Program-made: the position numbers and the translations under genes
Assembly: GCA_035508595.1 (NCBI GenBank)
Contig: DATJMR010000203.1
Coordinates: 1-7,451 of the forward strand
DNA length: 7,451 nucleotides
Origin: Dyella_B sp035508595
GTDB lineage: Bacteria > Pseudomonadota > Gammaproteobacteria > Xanthomonadales > Rhodanobacteraceae
Reading direction: 5' to 3'
The notes under the pieces: generated by a model
Told to the model about the DNA's origin: nothing
Databases searched by the model: none
Seen by the model: only the letters and a program-made list of their open reading frames with translations
Part shown: in pieces, positions 5,454 through 7,451 of the stretch
Layout of the letters: every line of letters starts with the position of its first letter
Numbering within the stretch: the first letter of the stretch is position 1

Positions 5454-6575
5454 ATGCCCTACGATCAACCCACGGTTCAGTCGGCTGTCGTGATCGCGAT
5501 GCATATGATCGATATTGCCGACGCGATCGACCTGCCCAGCGTGGAAGCGTTGTGGGACAAACAAAAGCGTTCGGCCAGCGTGCGCAGCAAACTCAGCAGC
5601 ACGCCGCCGAAGGCGGTGGCTTTCGGGGTGCCGCCGGTGTTGCTGACGCTCGATCCGTTGGATTTGTCGCTGCTGGGCAAACCTTACCGTGCGCAGGTCA
5701 CGGTCAGGTTGTACGACTTCGGCGCGGCGGCATTCTCGGTGCAAGTGCCGGCTGCGTCTTGCGAATGGGCGGCGTTTTCGCAGCTGGTCAATGCCGTGGA
5801 TGCGCAATTGGGGCCCGGCGCGAACAGTCCTGTTTGGACGCAGTTTCTGGAACAGGTGCGCACCGCGCTGCTGCCGGCGTTGATCAAACCGAGCCCCGCT
5901 TCGCTGCATGAGGATTATCTGCTCGGTATCGTGCAGGCCTTTGGCGAAACGATACCCGTCAGCGCGATGCACGAGCGCATCGATTTGGTGCCGCTGCTGT
6001 CGGGCGAACAGCGTCCGTTATCGGAACAGGCGCGCAGGGATTTGTTGCAGCAACGCTTTTCCTATTATGCCGACGATCTGGTGGTGCTGACCTGGGATCG
6101 TGCGTTTATTTACGAACCTCGCGGCGATTCGGACGTCGTGGACATTCTGGAAGTTGCCAATGCGCAGCTGCTGGAAATGCGCTTCTACGATGAGCTGCTC
6201 GACGCGGAATTGCCCCGCATGTACGACATGGTGGAAGCCGTTCACCACGCCGGCAATCCCATGGCCGGGCGCCATTTTGCCGACCTGGCGCGCAAGCTCT
6301 ACATGCTGGTGGCGGAGGTCACGGAAATTACCGAAAAAGTGGATAATGCCTTGCAGGTGACCGAGGATGTTTACCTCGCCCGCGTTTATGCATCGGCCTT
6401 GGATCTATTCCGCGTACGCCACGTAAGCGACGCGGTGGATCGCAAATTGGCGATTATTCGCGACACCTACGCGGCGCTATACGAAGAGGCATCCGGCAAG
6501 CGTGCGGAGCTTTTGGAATTGGCCATCATCGTGTTGATCGTGGTGGAAATCGTGATTGCGATATTTCGCCGATAG
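5454..6575 (+). CDS. Uncharacterised protein with C-terminal membrane anchor, RMD1/DUF155-like tail
   Basis: The 373-residue product has no signal peptide. Its only clear membrane segment is at the extreme C-terminus: after a charged KRAELLE (349-355) come about 16 Ile/Val/Leu-rich residues ending in FRR, so it is probably tail-anchored with the bulk in the cytosol. Before this lies a long alpha-helical region (about 226-345) with DILEVANAQLLEMRFYDELLD (starting at 230) and RHVSDAVDRKLAIIRDTY (from 322). The order resembles the Rmd1/YagE (DUF155) family: a beta-rich N-terminal part with VRLYDFGAAAF (84-94), long helices, then a Leu-Glu followed by a single TM. The match is distant and some family blocks are not visible. 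The Rmd1 proteins of eukaryotes act in mitochondria; the bacterial role is unknown. ATG 5454 is the only ATG, GTG or TTG in the frame after the stop at 5352, though its ribosome site is weak. The gene stands alone. Confidence 0.88.
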   Translation: MPYDQPTVQSAVVIAMHMIDIADAIDLPSVEALWDKQKRSASVRSKLSSTPPKAVAFGVPPVLLTLDPLDLSLLGKPYRAQVTVRLYDFGAAAFSVQVPAASCEWAAFSQLVNAVDAQLGPGANSPVWTQFLEQVRTALLPALIKPSPASLHEDYLLGIVQAFGETIPVSAMHERIDLVPLLSGEQRPLSEQARRDLLQQRFSYYADDLVVLTWDRAFIYEPRGDSDVVDILEVANAQLLEMRFYDELLDAELPRMYDMVEAVHHAGNPMAGRHFADLARKLYMLVAEVTEITEKVDNALQVTEDVYLARVYASALDLFRVRHVSDAVDRKLAIIRDTYAALYEEASGKRAELLELAIIVLIVVEIVIAIFRR

Positions 6576-6646
6576 TGCGCGCGGCGCCGGATTGGAAACA
6601 GGCATTGCGCGCTCCGTAACGACGACATCCGGATTCAAACGGCACG
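6576..6646. other. Short gap between convergent genes
   Basis: Seventy-one bp separate the stops of two converging genes, where a bidirectional terminator would be expected. CCGGAT (6587-6592) pairs with ATCCGG (6627-6632) over a long loop, and GCGCGC occurs twice, but neither makes a compact stem and no T-tract is present. I see no convincing intrinsic terminator, so Rho or read-through may apply. Confidence 0.5.
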
Positions 6647-7417
6647 CTATCGGGAAATACCCCTCGCAAATGACGGCCCCCTCAGCAGCCAATGCGTTTT
6701 CCCTGCGCACGCATCGGGGCCTTTCTGGCAGATCGCGGGAACCATAACCTCCGGCGACGCCGGCGTACCGGCAAAAACGAAACGGATGGCCATTTGACGT
6801 GGCGTGCCTATATCGGTGAAAGCCCATTCCTCTCGTGCCGATCCATCTTTGTTGTAGAGCTTGAACGTAGTCAGATGACCGTCGGCGTTATGCGATCCGG
6901 GCGATTGTGCTGACAGACCCTCGAACGCGCTTTCCACCGATGGATATGGAAAAGCCCTGGTGTCCAGAACGTAATGCGGATTCAGATAAGTAGAAGGCCA
7001 CATGCCGCGTTTTGAGTAATTGGCATGGAAGGCAATGGGCACGCGCGCATTGCTCGCCGTGGCGCTGCCGTTTTTGCGTGCTGGGATGAAAAACGATTGG
7101 TGCGCAGCCATGAGCGCCGATTCGTCCAGCTCCTTGTGGCCCGAAGACGTATCCACCCGCGCGTCGACAACGTGGCCGTCGGGTGCGATCGTCACATACA
7201 CCATCGTCGTGCCTTCGATACCAAACAGCGCATCGAAGCCAGGATAGATGGGCTGTACGAAACGGGAGGTGTCTTCCTGGGGAAGTGCGTCGCCTGATTG
7301 AACGTTCGCAATTGGCGCCGTCACTGGCGGATTTGACCCGGTCGCTGGGCGGCTCGGGTTATTGCTGCAGCCGGATACCGTCAATGCCACCCCAAGCACC
7401 ACCATCCACTTCCGCAT
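6647..7417 (-). CDS. Lipoprotein with TonB C-terminal-type domain
   Basis: The 256-residue product starts MRKWMVVLGVALTVSGC, a type II signal peptide with lipobox VSGC and lipidated Cys17. Ser18-Asn19 follow, so there is no Asp at +2 and outer-membrane sorting is expected. A Pro/Ser/Thr-rich linker (18-50) leads to a TonB C-terminal-like domain (about 53-131): QPIYPGFDALFGIEG, then the VYVTIAPDGHVVDARVDTSSG hairpin, then ELDESALMAAHQSFFIPA, and a final VPIAF strand. In true TonB this domain touches outer-membrane receptors, but here the inner-membrane helix is replaced by a lipid anchor and no ExbB/ExbD genes are adjacent, so energy transfer is unlikely; a periplasmic binding role is a better guess. 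Residues 132-256 form a further region, with two late Cys residues, that I do not recognise. The ribosome site AGGGGA (complement of 7423-7428) lies 5 nt before ATG. The promoter is outside or at the window edge. Confidence 0.9.
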   Translation of the reverse strand: MRKWMVVLGVALTVSGCSNNPSRPATGSNPPVTAPIANVQSGDALPQEDTSRFVQPIYPGFDALFGIEGTTMVYVTIAPDGHVVDARVDTSSGHKELDESALMAAHQSFFIPARKNGSATASNARVPIAFHANYSKRGMWPSTYLNPHYVLDTRAFPYPSVESAFEGLSAQSPGSHNADGHLTTFKLYNKDGSAREEWAFTDIGTPRQMAIRFVFAGTPASPEVMVPAICQKGPDACAGKTHWLLRGPSFARGISR

Positions 7418-7451
7418 GTATTTCCCCTGATGTATTGATTCAAATTGCCGG

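Noticed and set aside
5150..5493. Short frames on both strands in the gap between the NmrA-like gene and the membrane-anchored protein gene
   Set aside because: They have low-complexity or random composition, no convincing ribosome sites, and overlap the ends of real genes.
6577..6632. GCGCGC repeats and CCGGAT/ATCCGG as a bidirectional terminator between convergent genes
   Set aside because: The stems are only 6 bp with long loops and no T-tract on either strand, and GCGCGC is self-complementary and frequent in GC-rich DNA.
1..7451. Mobile element, CRISPR, toxin-antitoxin or phage-defence genes
   Set aside because: No transposase, integrase, nuclease or helicase motifs, no regularly spaced repeats and no small paired genes of that type were seen in any frame.

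Overview
The window looks like chromosomal DNA of a GC-rich gammaproteobacterium. Codon use, gene style and the particular set of proteins (a C-terminal-TonB-domain lipoprotein, a DHA2 efflux pump, a LysR/NmrA pair) would fit the Rhodanobacteraceae/Xanthomonadales (Dyella, Rhodanobacter, Luteibacter type), but this is recalled resemblance and not a search result. I see no rRNA, tRNA, CRISPR array, transposase, integrase or phage gene.

Layout from left to right. (1) Positions 1-114 (-) are the 5' end of an unrecognised gene that leaves the window. (2) Positions 115-640 form a gene-free stretch of about 525 bp that is rich in palindromes. It holds a 10-bp inverted repeat, a large inverted-repeat element with 41-nt arms and a perfect 17-bp core stem, and a 9-bp hairpin just after the next gene's stop. 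(3) Positions 641-1432 (-) encode a secreted protein with a two-fold helical pseudo-repeat; its leader begins with a 9-bp G/C stem-loop. (4) Positions 1682-3259 (+) encode a DHA2/EmrB-QacA-type 14-TM efflux pump. (5) Positions 3265-4164 (-) encode a LysR regulator that converges on the pump gene with only 5 bp between stops. (6) Positions 4281-5159 (+) encode an NmrA-like NAD(P)-binding oxidoreductase, divergent from lysR. The 116-bp gap between them carries overlapping divergent -10 boxes and a perfect AGACA-AGA-TGTCT palindrome. (7) Positions 5454-6575 (+) encode an uncharacterised protein with a C-terminal membrane anchor and an RMD1/DUF155-like tail. (8) Positions 6647-7417 (-) encode a lipoprotein with a TonB C-terminal-type domain.

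The clearest functional unit is LysR plus the NmrA-like oxidoreductase. The regulator probably controls itself and its divergent target through the shared palindrome in response to a small electrophile, quinone or aromatic compound. The neighbouring efflux pump could belong to the same stress response, but this rests only on proximity. The remaining genes are single-gene units on alternating strands with no shared pathway that I can show. No obviously new multi-gene system is visible. The best candidates for new biology are the palindromic intergenic element, the shared lysR/nmrA operator, the 5'-terminal leader hairpin, and the two poorly characterised proteins at 641-1432 and 5454-6575.
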